DNA of 64,000 bases from Vitrella brassicaformis. Its lineage: Eukaryota > Sar > Vitrellaceae. The stretch is taken from the NCBI GenBank assembly GCA_001179505.1, contig CDMY01000770.1, positions 79,079-143,078 of the forward strand, given 5' to 3'. Of the stretch, positions 21,926 through 33,262 are shown in pieces. Under the pieces are notes generated by a model. That model saw only the letters and a program-made list of their open reading frames with translations, searched no databases and was not told the origin of the DNA. Position 1 is the first letter of the stretch. Every line of letters begins with the position of its first letter. The position numbers and the translations under genes are program-made.

Positions 21926-23762
21926 ATGATGCATCGCGGCGCAGATCCGTATGACCCGTACAGCCACAGCGGGATGGCGCCGCAGTTCGACGGGCCTCTG
22001 GGCGGGATGGCTGCGGCAGCCGCACGGCAAGGCAGCACGCCGTCGATAGAGATCACCGAGATGAGCGACGAGGTCCTCAAGTTCACTCTCACCAACTGCC
22101 ACGACTCGATGGCAAACGCACTCAGGAGAATCATGGTACGTTCTTCTCAGGGGAAGTGAAGTTCCCACCCGACGGTTGGTCATTGGTGTGTGTGTGTGTG
22201 TGTCGGGTGGTCAGTTGGCGGATGTGCCCACGTTGGCCATCGACTTGGTGACGGTTGAGGAGAACGAGGGCGCGCTGCACGACGAGTACCTCGCGCACAG
22301 GCTGGGCCTGCTGCCCATCGACTCGCGGCACGTCGCGGAGTACAGGAGGAGACAGGTACAGGCGCACGCACACTCACAGTCACACTCACACACGCTGTCC
22401 TGAATGTGACCATTGATTGCGTCTGACTGACTGTCTGCAGGAGTGCTCGTGTGCGGAGAGCTGCGTGCACTGCACTGTGCAGTATGACCTGGACATTACC
22501 AACTCGGGGGCCGACCAGCGGTGTGACGACAGCGGCGACCTGCCGGTCTACCATACGGACATACAGCCAGGGCAGGAGGGGGCTGACGTGCCCATGCCCG
22601 TCCAGCCAGGACAGGTAGGTATGCCGGCGGGCAGGGCAGGGCAGACAGACACGCACCCATCCATTAGGCAGACGCCCCTCTCTGTGCGTGTGCGCTTCAC
22701 AGGATGAGCACGGCGGCATCTTGTTGACCAAGCTGGCCAAGAACCAGCGGATCAAGCTGCACCTGACCGCCATCAAGGTAAGAAGTAGCAAACGAGATGC
22801 ACACAAAGAAATGCCGGCCACAACACGGCGGTATGTCATTCGTTGGCGCTGCAGGGTTCAGGTCGCGTGCACGCCAAGTGGATGCCCGTGCAGACAGCAT
22901 GCTTCAGGGTGAGCCTGGGAGGGAGGGAGGGAAGGACGGGCCAAATCTCACCATGTAAACCTGCTGTGGTGTGTCCTGTCCTGTGTGTGTGCAGAGGGAC
23001 CCGATCATCACTGTCGACCCAGACCGTATGCAGGCCGCCCCTCTCGACCACAAACTCAGAATGTATGTCCACACATGCACTTGTCCAGGCAGACACCGCA
23101 GCCACACGTCCTCACACACCCTGTGTGCTGTGTGTCCCCCGCAGAGCGGCCGCATGCCCCACAAAGGTGTTTCGCGTCGACGAGGAACAAGGTGACGAAA
23201 TGACTGACGGCAGAACCAAAAGATAGTCTGGCTCTGTGCATTGCGAATGGTGTCTGTGCACCCTTGTTGACACACAGAGGAGGGCGGCACCTTTATCGTC
23301 GAGAAGCCCCAGCAGTGCATGTGAGCATCCGACCGACCAAGCATTAAATCGACCAGGAACGTGTAGACCAACGTGTGTTTCATGACACTCTCTCTGGTGT
23401 TCAGGTTCTGCGATGAGTGCACCATGGCAGCCGAGGAGCTGGGTTACCGGGACCTGGTCGCCGCTCGGGAAGACCAGCACAAAGTCCACTTCACCATCGA
23501 GGTACGTAACACACGAACCACACCACCACCACCACCACCACCACACTCGCGATGTCTTGCTGCCGTTCTGCAGAGCACGGGCGCGATGCCGGCGGTGATG
23601 ATACTGAAGAAGGCGATGGAGATACTGTCGGGCAAGGTCAACGAGCTGCGCGAGAAGCTCAAGGAGATCCAGATGGAGCAGGGCGGCGAGGGGGCCGAGG
23701 GCATGCGGGAGGGAATGGACCTCGACCACGACATCATACCTGACGAACTCATGCTGCCTTAG
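21926..23762 (+). CDS. RPB3: RNA polymerase II subunit RPB3
   Basis: RPB3 pairs with RPB11 to form the alpha-like assembly platform of Pol II in the nucleus. Ten exons keep phase: 21926-22135, 22215-22355, 22441-22614, 22703-22777, 22855-22908, 22995-23062, 23145-23191, 23278-23320, 23405-23501 and 23574-23762 (365 aa). The N-terminal dimerisation motif reads [16 protein letters not shown]. The zinc loop has the RPB3 spacing C-x-C-x3-C-x2-C ([10 protein letters not shown]). The remaining insert and second dimerisation domain follow in usual order, ending in an acidic tail. About 35 residues before the first conserved strand and an acidic Gly/Glu-rich C terminus are extensions. The Cys pattern favours RPB3 over the Pol I/III subunit RPAC1. 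The short, multiple introns all end in TG-rich tracts. Confidence 0.9.
23519..23543. repeat. (CCA)n trinucleotide repeat in intron
   Basis: Eight or so CCA/CAC units in the last intron of RPB3. Confidence 0.85.
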
Positions 23763-24021
23763 ACACACACAGACAGGCAGACAGGCAGACGAGACGAAAC
23801 GACTGTGTGTGTCGATGATGTCTGGGAGCCTCATGCGAGAGACAAACAAACGTCTTTATCTGTCTGTCTGATTCGTCGGCACACGTGGACACACACAGAC
23901 AAACTGCCCTTTATCCGATGACTCAGATCCTGCTGCCTGACCATCCGTCGCCACACCTACTTCCTCACTCTGTAGCACTCACTCACGCCCTCTACCAGGG
24001 TGCGGGTGAGAAGACAGTCAG

Positions 24022-24769
24022 TCAGTGCAATGGGTTGAGGACGGCCATGATGCCCATGAGCACCAGCAGCACACACCCTATGGCGATGACGGCGATGGGC
24101 ATACCCTCGTCCTTCGTCTTGCTCTGCTCCTGCTGCTGGGACTCAGTGGCCTCCCTGGCCTCACTCTCGGTGAACGACGGGCGAACCAGAGACGTGATGC
24201 TCAGCTCGGCCGTGGCTAACACACACACACACACAGAGTGCCTGTCGGTCTGGGGCTTGAGGATGGCTGTGTACGTGATGGCATCGGGGCTTCTGATGCG
24301 GCAGACGGGCCGTCGAGCTGGAGCATGCGTTGTGGTGGCGGCTGTGGGCTGCCGCCCTTCTCGGACACTGCAAGCCGAAGCATAGGCATACGCATGGCAA
24401 ACCTATTCTCTGCCTTGGCTGACATGTTGGGAGTGGCTGTTGATACGCAGACTGAGGATGCCCGCCTGCACGGCCGACGCAGACACAAACACAGACACAA
24501 ACCGGCCAATCACATCCAGGCAGACAGAGACACCCGCGCCTGCCCCACCGTGAGTTCTGCGGCGATGGCGGTGCCGCCTCCACATCAGCCGTCGCCCTCT
24601 CGTCCCACCCGCCCTGTGGGCTCCCCTCTCGCCCCTCTCGATTGACCGATGGTGTCTGTGGCTGGCCAGTGTGTGAGACAACAAAGCCATGTGGGCCAAG
24701 AACAGGCAAAGCTGCGGAAGAAGCTGCATGGAAGGGCTTGCTTGTGGATGGATGCTCGAGCAATGGCAA
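24022..24769 (-). CDS. Putative tail-anchored membrane protein
   Basis: Exons 24549-24769, 24275-24465 and 24022-24215 join in phase to give 201 aa. The last 25 residues hold one hydrophobic helix (MPIAVIAIGCVLLVLMGIMAV) just before the C terminus, preceded by an acidic, Gln/Glu-rich helical stretch, which is the plan of a tail-anchored protein of the ER or another secretory membrane. No signal peptide is present and the middle part matches no family I know. The 59-nt intron 24216-24274 is mostly (TG)n. The start at 24769 is the weakest point; the next Met downstream would lose most of exon 1. The start lies 237 bp from that of snurportin-1, on the opposite strand. Confidence 0.5.
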
Positions 24770-24967
24770 TTAAGGAAGGAGGTTTGGTCTATATCAATCA
24801 ACGTACTCTCAAAGAGGTGGACGAATGGAAGGATCACGGATGGGGGCCGGGTGGGGGGTGCATGCGACGTCCAGTCGCCCCGTTCTTGCTGCAGCCTCGC
24901 TTCCTCTCCGGCCTTACCACCGTGCCTCTTTGGGCTGAATTCCATCGGTTTCGATCTCTCCTTTACT

Positions 24968-24976
24968 TGCGAGCTC
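24968..24976. promoter_or_regulatory. TGCGAGCTC candidate promoter motif
   Basis: Sits 30 bp before the snurportin ATG in a 237-bp divergent spacer. Same core as in five other spacers; function is inferred. Confidence 0.3.
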
Positions 24977-25006
24977 AGAGGAGAAAAGGAGCGCTTTCTC
25001 GCAGCG

Positions 25007-26849
25007 ATGTCGCAGCATTCATCGTCCCCAGCCGCAGAGGGCCCTTCATCTCCGTCTTCATGCCTCTACCAGCATCAGCACTCCCGCCGTCACAAGCCGC
25101 GAGGCAACTTCCTCTCCGATGACCAAACGCGCCGCACCAACGCAGCACTCGCACGCCAGGAGCGGGACCGCGCCGACCTGCTCGCCCAGATCCGACGCAT
25201 AGCGTCAGAGAGCATCACGGATGAGGCACCGGAGCAACACGCATACGCCGATGAGCAAACCGAGTGTGACGATGAGGAGCATGTGGATGTGGTCTATGAG
25301 GAGGGGAGGGGCGGCGAGGTCGGCATGGAGGAAGACGACGAACAAGAAAATGGCGATGAGTCTCACGCCGACATGGCTGTCGTCGAGGGAGAGGGAGGAG
25401 AGAAGAAGCATCAAGGGCCAAGTCGGCGGGCGAGGATGGCTGCCCGGCTGCAGGTGTTTCGGTTCTTCGCCGGGCAGCTGGTGCATCCCGACTGGCTGGT
25501 CTCCCCTCCCCCCGACCTCGCACACAACTGGCTGGTGGCCGCGCGGCCCGAGGGCAACCGGATGCTGGTCATCTCGAAGCACGGCTGGGCGGTGGCCCGC
25601 AACAAGAACGGCCGGTTCCAGATGAAGTTCCCCTGCCTGCTGCCGCCGCGTGGCGTGACGATAGTGGACGTGGCCTTTGCTGAGGCGACGCGGACCATGC
25701 ATCTGCTGGACGTGCTGTGCTGGAACGACTGCCTGCTGATGGACTCCTCCACAGAGTGCAGACACTTCTTCCTCAAGTCGAGGTGGGTGGGGGGTGTGCG
25801 GTGCGGTGCGGGCAGGACAGGGCAGGGCGGGGCTCTGTGAGTGATGGACACAACTAACGAACTGGTGTCTGTGTGTGTGTGTGTGTGTGTGTTATAGGTA
25901 TGAAGAGATGGAGTCTGAGCTTCGTGAGACGTCTGTCCATCACATGTGAGGGACGGGAGGGGAGTGCAGTCACACACCCACACCCACACCCACACCCACA
26001 CCCACGCCCACGCAGATTCGCCGACACATATCACCGTGTATGTGGATGCGTGTGTGTGTGTGGATGTCAGGTATCCCATGGTGCTGGTGGACCTTCACGA
26101 GTGCACGCAGCAGCACCTCCTCAGACTCTACTACGAGTAAGCAACGCAACCAGCACGAATGAGTATGGCCATTTATATGTATGTTTTCCGTGCACTGCGC
26201 TGATCGTGTGTTTGTCGGTCAGGGATTTGGACTATCCGAAGGACTCCCTGCTGTTTGTCCACAAAGAGGCCCACTACGACCCTGGTACGCCACGCTACAC
26301 TCGCACAACGTGCTCTGCATTCATTCCACATGGGGGTGGTGTGCTGCGTGCCTGTTGGTGCTGACAGGTCTGAATCCCCTGTGGCTGCAGTGGCGTGACG
26401 CCCACCTGAGCAGGTTTGCCATCGACACCACCGACCCCACGGGCAAGGACCACCCGCACAGAGAGGTCGGCACGCTGCAGCTCACCAAGAGGCACAACAA
26501 ACTCAAGACCATGGGTGAGATGAGAAGCCGGCCGATATGGTCATCACATCACTGGAGGGCAACACAGGCCGGCAGAGAGACGATTTGTTGGACCCTCAGA
26601 TGGGCGGATTGTCGGTGCGATTGACGACACCACCCGCAAGCAGCACCGCTTGAAGCCCGGCCAACTCGTCAAGTAAGCAACGGAGAGAGAGGACACACAC
26701 ACACACACACGTACGACCGAATACACCTGTGCTGCCAGGTGCGAGATGGACGGCATCGACATGGACACGATGGAGGTCCAAAACCTGATGCCCCTCGGTG
26801 AGCGACACACCACACCAATACACACAAACCGACACAGCCAACCACACAC

Positions 26850-26880
<31 letters not shown>

Positions 26881-27055
26881 AGGTCGCGGCCCGAAGACCC
26901 GTCTCTACCCCGACTCGTTCAGCCGTCTGGTGGTGCAGGCCTTCATGCGCATGGACAGCCCCCCGATGGACTTCAACAGGATTCTCGACGCAATCGCACA
27001 GAGCCATGACCATGAGGATGGTGCTGGTGGTGGTCATGCTGACATGGATGTGTGA
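25007..27055 (+). CDS. SNUPN: Snurportin-1, snRNP import adaptor
   Basis: Snurportin binds the trimethylguanosine cap of U snRNAs and couples spliceosomal snRNPs to importin-beta. Exons 25007-25782, 25898-25923, 26016-26136, 26223-26284, 26368-26514, 26600-26672, 26739-26797 and 26883-27055 keep phase (478 aa). A basic helical N-terminal stretch (TNAALARQERDRADLLAQI) fits an importin-beta binding segment and is followed by an unusually acidic linker. The cap-binding domain is recognisable by GQLVHPDWLVSPPPDL, then LLPPRGV, VLCWNDCLLMDSSTE and LLFVHKEAHYDPG. The third exon may contain a further 33-nt intron (26036-26068); both versions keep frame and differ by 11 Val/Cys/Asp-rich residues. An in-frame upstream extension to 24689 would overlap the opposite gene, so I start at the Met before SQHSSSPA. 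Confidence 0.82.
25971..26012. repeat. (CACACC)n hexanucleotide repeat
   Basis: About six units of ACACCC, with CACGCC variants at the end, running up to the acceptor of snurportin exon 3 on the plus strand, where a pyrimidine tract would be expected. Confidence 0.8.
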
Positions 27056-27603
27056 GGGCCGTACGGGCGATAGGGTGGGATCCATGGGACCGGGCAGATG
27101 CATTGCCTGCATAGAAGTGGGTGGTGTTTATTTGGTATGCGGACGGACCGATGGCTGGTGTGGTGTGTTGGGGATGGATTCATGTGAACGAGTCGACAGA
27201 GGCCTTGATGGTGAGACATATGAGCCGCGTTCAAGAGCGTCACAGCCAGCAAGGCGAGCGAGGATGGCAGACCGGGGGCGCTTGGGGCGCGATAGAGGGC
27301 TGGGTGTCAGTGAATGTTACCCACTGGCAGCCACATACATATTCTTTGTGTCCTCATCCAGTCGATAAATCAAGCACGTCTCTCTGTCAGCCGACAAGCA
27401 GTCGAATGATCTCCCTGGGGGCCTCAGCGAAACCTGCAGTGTCATCCCCTGCCGTAGGACAGAACTGCGCCTGTGCGGCAGCACTAACCGGCGGCAAGAC
27501 ACGACCAGGCAGCTTTCGTGGAAGGCCTTCTGGTGGGGAAATGAATCCATCCGCTGATCCATCCACACGTCACAGCATCTTCCTCTGTTGGTTCCTTGGA
27601 TGA
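27056..27603. other. Intergenic, no gene seen
   Basis: Tail-to-tail spacer between snurportin-1 and the Clf1 gene. Frames on both strands are short and incoherent. Probably 3' UTRs. Confidence 0.5.
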
Positions 27604-30600
27604 TCATGTAGCGGCGGCCTGTCCGGCCTCCTCCTGAGCCTTCTTGCGCTTCCACGCACGGGCGACCTCGAGGATCCGCATGTTCTGATAGGTGGACGGA
27701 TGGATGGATGGAAGCAACAGACCAACGTTGGCACACTGTTACGGTGCAGACGGGCTGTGTGTGCGTACCGCGGCTGACGAGTCGTCTTCGGGGAAGATGT
27801 AGGAGATGTACTCCTCGTAACCCTGCGCAGTGCTGCACACAGGGGAGGGGAGTGGAAGCGTGTCGGTCTGTGTGCCTTGTTCGTCTCCCCTCCCTCCCTC
27901 CCTCCATTGTGTGTCTCACTCACCCGTCGTCAGCGACGATGTTTCTTTTCTTGCGGACCTTCTTGGGCTGCTTCCGGAACACCTCATCCACCATCTTGGC
28001 GTCGCCATTCTCACGCTCCAGCGACAGCCAGTGCTACACACACATACACACATACACACACACACACAGTGTTGGCGGAGGTAGACGTACGTACCTCTAG
28101 CAGCATGGCCCGCTCCTCGTCGAGCTGGTTGTCTCTGCAGTGCTCGAGGCCCTTCTGGATGACCTGACGGGCCTTCTCCATGGAACCAGCGTGACGATAC
28201 TCAAACTCAGAGTAGCCACGGTACACCTGCAGACACACATTACACATGAGGGGGCGGGGCAGATGGCCTTGCTGCCTGAAGGAATGGATGGACAGATGGA
28301 GGCGTTGCTGGCTGGCTGACCTACCTTGAAGTGCTGCGTCTTCTCGAGGAGCTGCTCGTACAGCCGCCTGGCGCGCTCCAGCTCGCCGAGGGTGGTCTCC
28401 ATGTCGATGTAGCACTTCCACACCTACACCCACACCCACACACATACATGGTATTGCACTCTGCCTGTCGATCTGTGTGTGTGGAGACATGAGGTACCAG
28501 CTCAGGTCTGTCCATGACTTCCTGTCTGATGGCGAGCTCGCACAGCCCCCTGGCACGATCGTGCTCCTCGGCCGCCGTCTCGAGCTCCACAAAGGCCGTC
28601 CACGCCTAAACCCACACACACACACACACACACATTTGAGGAAGGAAGTACACTTCTGTCCCCCTCTCTCTGTGTGGAGACTCTGTGCGGCGTGTGCCTG
28701 CCTGCCTACCTTCGGATTGTGCGGCTGCATCGAGACGAACTGAGCGTAGATCTTGCGGCAGCGGTCGATGTTGCCCAGCTGGAGCTCCAAAGCGGCGTAC
28801 CTGACGCAGCGAAGGAAGGAGCCCACAAAGAGCTTTCAACGCACCGTGACATGAACATGCGTATACTGGCGTATGTGCGTGTGCACGGCTCACTCACTTC
28901 TCGAATATTTTCTCCTTGCCGCACCGCGCGATGGCCTCGCCGTAGATCTTGCGGGCCCTGTCGATGTTCAGCTGACGCACCTACACACACACATATCAGT
29001 GCACCGCAGCTCGTTGTGTCCCCTGGACGAGTGGCAAAGTCTCTCTTGCCCACTTCAAACTCAGCGAAAAGGGTCCACAGCTTGGCGAATGAGAACGACT
29101 GGTGCGGCACCAGGTCGAGCGCCTTGCGGTACACCTGACGCGCCTTCTCCATGTCGCCTTATCACACGCACACACACACACACACACACATGCATGGATT
29201 GTGTCTATGGTCGTCTTGTCTGTCTGTGTCTCCCTCCCACCGCACCGGTCTGCATCTCCTCGAAGAGGGCGTAGTAGAGCCAGAGGTAGATGTACCTTTT
29301 CCAGAACCGCTTCTCGGGGGCAGGGGGCAGGTTGGCGACTGCGCGCTCGTACACCTCTCGGATGCGCTCCACGTCGCCCGCCGACTCCTCCAGCCTGACG
29401 TAGTCGAACCAGTTGTCGTAGTTACGGGGGTTCTTCTTGATCGCCTTGTCAACGAAACACACACACACACGTGTGGCTGGCTGTGCCCACAACCATCCCT
29501 CTGTGTGTGTTGTGTGGTTACGTCTTCGTAGACGAATCTCCGTTTCTCGAGTATGGTCTCCTCTATGGCGTTCTTGGCGCCGTGCTGCTTCTGGAAGGCC
29601 ACGTACGAGCGGTACAGCTCCTCTGACTCGCCCTTGGGCAGAATGTTCAGCGCCTGCTTGTAGATCATCGTCGCACTGCAACCACACACACACAGACAGA
29701 GAGGGGCGGCGTGTGGCGGGGCGTGTGGCAAGGTGCGGCGCGCTGGCGTGGCTGCATTTTCTCTTCGGTACCGTTCGTTCTCCCGGCGTCTGTGTTCGAA
29801 CTGGGCGAACTTGATGTAGAACTGCTCGCCGAGCGCATCGTCGCCCAGGATCTCAATCTACACCACAAACAACACAACACCGGCCGCACACACACATGTG
29901 CCTTGCACCTCTCTGTGATGTGCAGGTGTGTGAGATAGATGTGGTGTGGTGTGGTGTGGTGTGGGGCCGCTTACGGCCTTCTCGAACCCCGCCCGAGCCC
30001 TGTCGTAGTTGCGGTGTTTCTCCTCGAACTTGCACAGCTTCAGAAACGACGCCTCGCTAGGGCGGTTCGACAAGAAACTACACACACACACACACACACG
30101 GAGAGAGGGAGGGGATGCCTTATTGTGCGGCTGGTGTGGTGGCTCTGCTCACTTTTCGAAGATGCGTCTGCATCTTTCGATCTCGCCGCACCGCTCCTCG
30201 AACTTGATGTAGAGCATCCAACCTACACACAACACACACACATACACAGAGGGGTCGATCACATCCCTCCGTCGTGGCTGGCACCTCTCTCTGTGAGAGT
30301 CGGGGTGTCATGACTGACTGACTGGCTGACCTTTACCTTTTTCATCAGGGTTCCACTCCATCCAGCGGTCGTAGATGGTGCGTGCGCCGGCATAGTTGCC
30401 CAGCAGCTCCTCCATGTGAGCGTACTTGAACCTAACACCCACACACATATGCCCGACCGTCATCTCGCACCTCGTGTGTGTGCGTGTGTGCGCCTGTGTG
30501 TGTGCCCACCCACTTACCAGAACTGGTCTTCCCTGGGCAGCAGGTTCGTCACGCGATCGTAGAGGTTGCGGGCCTGAGCGAAACCCACAAAGACGCACGC

Positions 30601-30617
30601 ACAGACCAGTATGTGTC

Positions 30618-30649
<32 letters not shown>

Positions 30650-30761
30650 ACCGAGTTGATGAATTTGTTCTTGGTTTCCATCTCGATGTACTTGACCCAC
30701 AGGCCCACATTCGTATACTCGACGTTCAGCGCACGCTCGAACACCGAACGGGCACTGCACA

Positions 30762-30812
<51 letters not shown>

Positions 30813-31530
30813 TCAGTGCCTTGTGTGGCACGTGCCGCTCTCACGCAAGCACCCCGCCTCCCCACCGATGTGTGAATCCGTACCGCCTGAACTCCTTCTG
30901 TGCGGCCTCCCACGTGGCGTATTTGATCCACGAGCCGATGTGGTGCCGCTGACGACGCAGCGTGTCCTCAAACTCCTTGCGCTTCCGAATCCTGAGACCA
31001 CACACCACCACACCACACCAAACCGCACCGCACCATACAAACAAGTGGCGCCTCACGCGACATGAGTCAGTCGTGTGTGCGTTGCGTGTCCTGACGCACC
31101 TGTATTCCGCCAGCTCGTCATCGTCGACGATTCGTTGTCTGGGTCTGCGCGCCTCCTCGCCCTGCCTGTCGACGGCCTCGCGCAGGAGCTGCTCGGCGGT
31201 GATCTGGATGGGAGCCGGAGTCTTGTTCTTGACCTGAATCAACCACACACAAGACGGACACAACGAGCACGATGGAGTGAGTCGGTTGGTGTCTTGCTCG
31301 TGGCTGGTTTGGTCTGCTTGGTTACTCAGACTCACCGCTGCCTGCTTGCCCATGGAGGTCCTGGGACCTGTCGGTGGGCCAAACAAACACAGCACACACA
31401 CACATTCAGCATCAATGATCAGATCTGGTGCAGTATGACATGGTCCTCCATCTGCCTCTCCCTGCCTCTCTGTCTGTGTGCGTGTGTGTATGAGTGTACC
31501 TCTGCGTCCCCTTCCCTCGTCCTCATCCAT
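27604..31530 (-). CDS. CRNKL1: Crooked-neck/Clf1 HAT-repeat splicing factor
   Basis: Clf1 (Syf3, crooked neck) is a scaffold of the Prp19-associated complex that helps form and hold the catalytic spliceosome. About 21 short exons encode a near-continuous array of half-a-TPR (HAT) repeats. Typical units are [42 protein letters not shown] and [18 protein letters not shown]. The N terminus carries the family segment around [11 protein letters not shown] and the motif IRKRKEFED, just ahead of the first repeat. The C terminus is family-like: [20 protein letters not shown] and a [10 protein letters not shown] box before TGA 27604-27606. Length, repeat order and both ends argue for a complete orthologue. 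Start 31530 is 154 bp from the divergent Snu23 gene. Almost every intron carries a (CA)n tract on the plus strand. Confidence 0.92.
29161..29190. repeat. (CA)n microsatellite in intron
   Basis: Dinucleotide run in a Clf1 intron; on the coding strand it reads (TG)n ahead of the acceptor. A second long one lies at 30764-30792. Confidence 0.85.
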
Positions 31531-31684
31531 CGTGCCGCTGCTCAACCAATATCTATCAGCGGTCTGTCGGGATCTGACACGCACGAAGGGATGCCCACGA
31601 TGTCAAAGGATTTAGGGCGCTTTTGCGTTTGACAGTCACTTTCGTCGATTCGCCCGTAAGAGGCCTTTCAGCCAGTGTGTGAGC

Positions 31685-32930
31685 ATGTCTGACGACGATT
31701 CTCCCCGCCAGTCCAAGTCCAAGAGCAAACCTCGCGAACAGACTGACAAATCAGGACGAAAGGTGCGACAGACACGACAGACAGAGACCGGCCTGACTGC
31801 CTGCGTGTGCGTGTGTGTATCTGTGCGTCTGTGTGTGTGTGTGTGACAGGTATGGGACAAGGAGTATTATGCGAAGCGTGCCAAGGAGCGTGCCGAGGAT
31901 GAGGAGATTCTCGCCCTGGTGCCCGAGAGCAAAAAGAAGAAGGTCGCGCCGCCGCCGCAGGAGAGGCAGCCGCTCAAGGAACGACACGACTTCATCGATC
32001 TTGAGGAACGGTCAGTCAGGATCCACACACAACACACACAGCACAGCATCTGTTGGTTCCCCCCCTCTCCCTATCTGTCAGTGTGGGCAAGACGCAGGTG
32101 GTCACGCAGTTCACGCCCAAGCAGCAGCAGGGCGGCTACTGGTGCTCAGTGTGTGAGTGCCTCATCAAGGACAGCCAAGGTCAGTCAACCGCTCACCCAC
32201 CCACTCGCCCACCCGCACGCTCACACACACACACACAGACACACACACACAGACGGGCCCCTCTCACCTCCCCTGTGTGTGTGTGTGTGTCCCTCTTCTC
32301 TGTGTGTGTGAATCGGTTGTCCAGCATACCTCGACCACGTCAACGGCAAGCGCCACAACCGCATGCTGGGCATGACCATGAGAGTCGAACGTGTAGACGT
32401 CAACAGGGTACCCGACCACTCCACCACTCCACCACCCCACAAGACAGGCAGAGACGAGACGAGACCTCACACACACACACGCATTCATGTGTCTCCCTTG
32501 TCTGGTCTGTCTGCAGGTGAAGGATCGTCTGGCGTCGCTCAAGAGGTCCGGCGAGGCGGACACCTCGGCGGCTCCCGTGCAGGTGGACGACATCCAGCAG
32601 CGGCTCAGGCAGCTGCAGGAGCAGGAGGAGGAGAAGAAGCGACGCAAGAGGGAGAGGAGAAGCAAGAAGCACAAGACCGAGGCCGCTGATGACATCGGCG
32701 ACGGCGTCAAGGAGGAGCCAAGAGCCATCAAGGACGAGCCTCAGGAGGCTGCTGCGGGGGTAGAGAGGGAGGGGCAGGGGGGGGTGCGGGTCAAGACAGA
32801 GCCGGAGGAAGACGAAAAGGGCGGGAGTGCTGCTGGTGCTGCTGCTGACGGTGGTGGTGGTGGTGGTGACGCAGAGGAAGATCTGATGAAGCTGATGGGG
32901 CTGCCTGTAGGGTTTACGGCCGGCGTGTGA
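31685..32930 (+). CDS. ZMAT2: Snu23/ZMAT2 splicing factor
   Basis: Snu23 is a zinc-finger component of the U4/U6.U5 tri-snRNP and precatalytic spliceosome. Exons 31685-31762, 31850-32010, 32082-32179, 32325-32407 and 32517-32930 keep phase (277 aa). The N terminus has the family VWDKEYYAKRAKERAEDE box and a DFIDLEERVGKTQVV stretch. The single U1-type C2H2 finger fits C-x2-C-x12-H-x5-H (CSVC, then HVNGKRH), followed by MGMTMRVERVDV-like sequence (GMTMRVERVDVNRVKDRL). The last exon adds a Lys/Arg and then Glu/Gly-rich tail of about 90 residues, longer than in animals or yeast. Divergently paired with another splicing gene (Clf1). Confidence 0.92.
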
Positions 32931-33262
32931 CTTACGGCCTGGCTGCATGTGTGTGTGAGACCAACATGACGTTCAGCATCATGTCGATTCATGCCCTCTT
33001 TGCTTTTCTTGTCAATAGCATGTTTCCGGCCGATGCCGATCGTTCGCACGAACACTCACTCACTCACTGATTCATTCCCGTGATTGATGTGTCCGCTCTC
33101 CTCAGTCAGTCAGTCCATTTGCCCATCACGATGGATGCCCACGATCGCTCGCACCATCACACTCCCCCCCCAGCCCCTCTCTCTCGGCACATTCATCCAT
33201 CCATCCATTCATCCATCTGGGTGATTCTTGGCACTTGTCTGTTGGCCTGGTCGTCGTGTCGT
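32931..33262. other. Intergenic, no gene seen
   Basis: Short tail-to-tail spacer with TCAC and CATC repeats. Nothing coding seen. Confidence 0.5.

Noticed and set aside
24689..25006. Upstream in-frame extension of the snurportin frame
   Set aside because: It would overlap the opposite gene and its composition differs from snurportin; the Met at 25007 fits the family N terminus.
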